A stretch of DNA of 5,863 nt from Vibrio sp. (GTDB taxonomy: Bacteria; Pseudomonadota; Gammaproteobacteria; Enterobacterales; Vibrionaceae). Made by a program: the position numbers and the translations under genes. The stretch is from positions 1 through 5,863 of the forward strand of contig SLFB01000201.1 of the NCBI GenBank assembly GCA_007124475.1, given 5' to 3'. The notes below the pieces were generated by a model that was not told where the DNA came from, made no database searches, and saw nothing but the letters and a program-made list of their open reading frames with translations. Below, in pieces: positions 4,789 through 5,863 of this stretch (position 1 is its first letter; each line of letters begins with the position of its first letter).

Positions 4789-5604
4789 TTAAGCCGTTTG
4801 ATTATGATGAGCATCCAGCCAGTTAGCCATAGCGACAAATTGCGCTAAGGTGAGATTTTCCGGCCGCAAGCTTGGGTCAATTGACAGGTGGCTAAATGTA
4901 TCGTCATCTAGCAAGCCTTTATAGCAATTGCGTACGGTTTTACGGCGCTGGTTAAACCCTTCACGTACCACTCGATCTAACCATTTTAAGCTGGTTGTAG
5001 GATGAGGCAGTTCTTCATAAGGCTGTAAACGCACTACCGCTGAGTCAACTTTTGGCGGTGGGACAAAGGCCGTTGGCGGCACTTCCAATACAGGTACGAC
5101 TTTGCAGTAATATTGTGCCATCACAGTCAAACGGCCGTAGGCTTTACTACCAGGCCCAGCAGAAAGACGATTCACCACTTCTTTTTGTAACATAAAGTGC
5201 ATGTCTTGAATATCTTTATGATATTCAAAAAGATGAAACATGAGTGGCGTAGAGATGTTGTAAGGTAAGTTACCAAAAATACGCAGTTTATTATTGGGTT
5301 TAACCAGTTGCTGAAAATCGAAGCGCATGGCGTCGCCTTCATGGATGGTTAACTTATTGGCTAACTCCGGATGGTTACGTAAGCGCTCGGCGAGATCGCG
5401 GTCGAGTTCAATCACAGTGAACTTATCAACCTCTCGACCAACAGGTTCGGTGATGGCACCTAAACCAGGACCAATCTCAACCAGATTTTGTCCAGGACGA
5501 GGATTAATAGCGGATACGATACCATCGATAATGTATGGATCGTTCAAAAAGTTTTGACCAAAACGTTTACGCGCTTTGTGTCCTAAATGGACATCATTTC
5601 TCAT
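4789..5604 (-). CDS. rsmA: 16S rRNA (A1518/A1519-N6) dimethyltransferase (RsmA/KsgA)
   Basis: It dimethylates two adjacent adenines in helix 45 of 16S rRNA with S-adenosylmethionine and acts as a late 30S assembly checkpoint; loss gives kasugamycin resistance. The 271 residues (E. coli 273) show KRFGQNFL (13-20), SAM motif I EIGPGLGA (43-50), the acidic Glu66 in VIELD (64-68), GDAM (90-93), catalytic motif NLPYNIS (112-118), FMLQKEVVNR (137-146) and VPPPKVDSAVVRL (181-193). The C-terminal domain contains FNQRRKTVRN (217-226). The start agrees with E. coli, and GAG about 7 nt upstream is a modest ribosome binding site. It starts 13 bp after the pdxA stop, so the two are almost certainly co-transcribed and probably coupled. 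All key residues are present. Confidence 0.98.
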   Translation of the reverse strand: MRNDVHLGHKARKRFGQNFLNDPYIIDGIVSAINPRPGQNLVEIGPGLGAITEPVGREVDKFTVIELDRDLAERLRNHPELANKLTIHEGDAMRFDFQQLVKPNNKLRIFGNLPYNISTPLMFHLFEYHKDIQDMHFMLQKEVVNRLSAGPGSKAYGRLTVMAQYYCKVVPVLEVPPTAFVPPPKVDSAVVRLQPYEELPHPTTSLKWLDRVVREGFNQRRKTVRNCYKGLLDDDTFSHLSIDPSLRPENLTLAQFVAMANWLDAHHNQTA

Positions 5605-5617
5605 AGTGTTCTCAAAG

Positions 5618-5863
5618 TTATTGCGTTTTTTTATTAACTAATTCGATGGCTTGCTCAAGGGCAGTAATAAAGCTGCCGACATCAGCACGACCAGTAGCTG
5701 CAAGATCAAGGGCAGTGCCATGATCGACAGAAGTGCGAATAAAAGGTAAACCTAAAGTAATATTCACTGAACGTCCAAAGCCTTTATATTTTAGTACAGG
5801 TAAAACTTGGTCGTGATACATTCCTAAAATAACGTCCGCTTTTTGCAAATATTTTTCGCTAAA
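5618..5863 (-). CDS. pdxA: 4-hydroxythreonine-4-phosphate dehydrogenase, 3' part (5' end outside window)
   Basis: PdxA oxidises 4-phosphohydroxy-L-threonine, whose product condenses with deoxyxylulose 5-phosphate (with PdxJ) to make pyridoxine 5'-phosphate, the vitamin B6 precursor. Eighty-one C-terminal residues are visible, from FSEKY at the window edge to NKKTQ and the TAA stop; the E. coli enzyme has 329. MYHDQ contains the His equivalent to metal ligand His266 of E. coli, by counting back from the C-terminus. It is followed by GFGRSVNITLGLPFIRTSVD and HGTALDLA, hallmarks of the family. There is no start here: a TTG at 5848-5846 is internal, because the frame stays open to the edge. It is the upstream gene of rsmA and, in relatives, lies downstream of surA and lptD. 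Confidence 0.97.
   Translation of the reverse strand, partial: FSEKYLQKADVILGMYHDQVLPVLKYKGFGRSVNITLGLPFIRTSVDHGTALDLAATGRADVGSFITALEQAIELVNKKTQ

Noticed and set aside
5327..5557. 76-codon plus-strand open frame antisense to rsmA
   Set aside because: It is a shadow of the conserved SAM-binding part of rsmA, with low-complexity Ser/Arg content.
5846..5848. TTG as a start for a short protein at the right edge
   Set aside because: The frame is open to the window edge and the preceding residues continue the PdxA sequence, so this is an internal Leu codon of a truncated pdxA.

Overview
This is ordinary core chromosome from a gammaproteobacterium, most likely Vibrionaceae (Vibrio or a close relative). 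The evidence is close agreement of RpmA, CgtA, RsmA, ApaG and FolA with gammaproteobacterial forms, the Asp/Glu-rich CgtA tail ending in GHVIYVRE, and the gene order rpmA-cgtA-(yjjP-yjjB)-folA facing pdxA-rsmA-apaG-apaH, which I recall from Vibrio. In E. coli folA and apaH are also convergent neighbours, but yjjPB lies elsewhere. The species assignment is from memory and was not searched.

Left part, plus strand. The window opens inside rpmA (ribosomal protein L27), which ends in a strong intrinsic terminator. A 166-bp non-coding stretch then holds a likely extended -10 promoter and a 23-bp dyad before cgtA/obgE (Obg GTPase for 50S assembly). A second strong terminator follows cgtA. Next come yjjP and yjjB, the two halves of a ThrE-family exporter, translationally coupled by a 7-bp overlap. 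folA (dihydrofolate reductase) follows 30 bp later and may share their transcript.

Right part, minus strand. Reading leftwards, the order is pdxA (3' end only; pyridoxine 5'-phosphate synthesis), rsmA/ksgA (16S rRNA dimethyltransferase), a hairpin with a short T-run, apaG, and apaH (Ap4A hydrolase). This is the classical surA-pdxA-rsmA-apaG-apaH operon tail, with short gaps of 13, 74 and 10 bp.

folA and apaH meet tail to tail with only 3 bp between their stop codons. Both stops and the last residues of both proteins come from one 32-bp array of the 7-mer AACCTAG. Because the unit length is not a multiple of three and contains the palindrome CTAG, the array stops translation in all six frames. 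This is the most unusual thing in the window.

I see no mobile element, CRISPR array, tRNA, rRNA or unknown defence-like system. All genes are recognisable housekeeping families; the novelty, if any, lies in the small non-coding elements.
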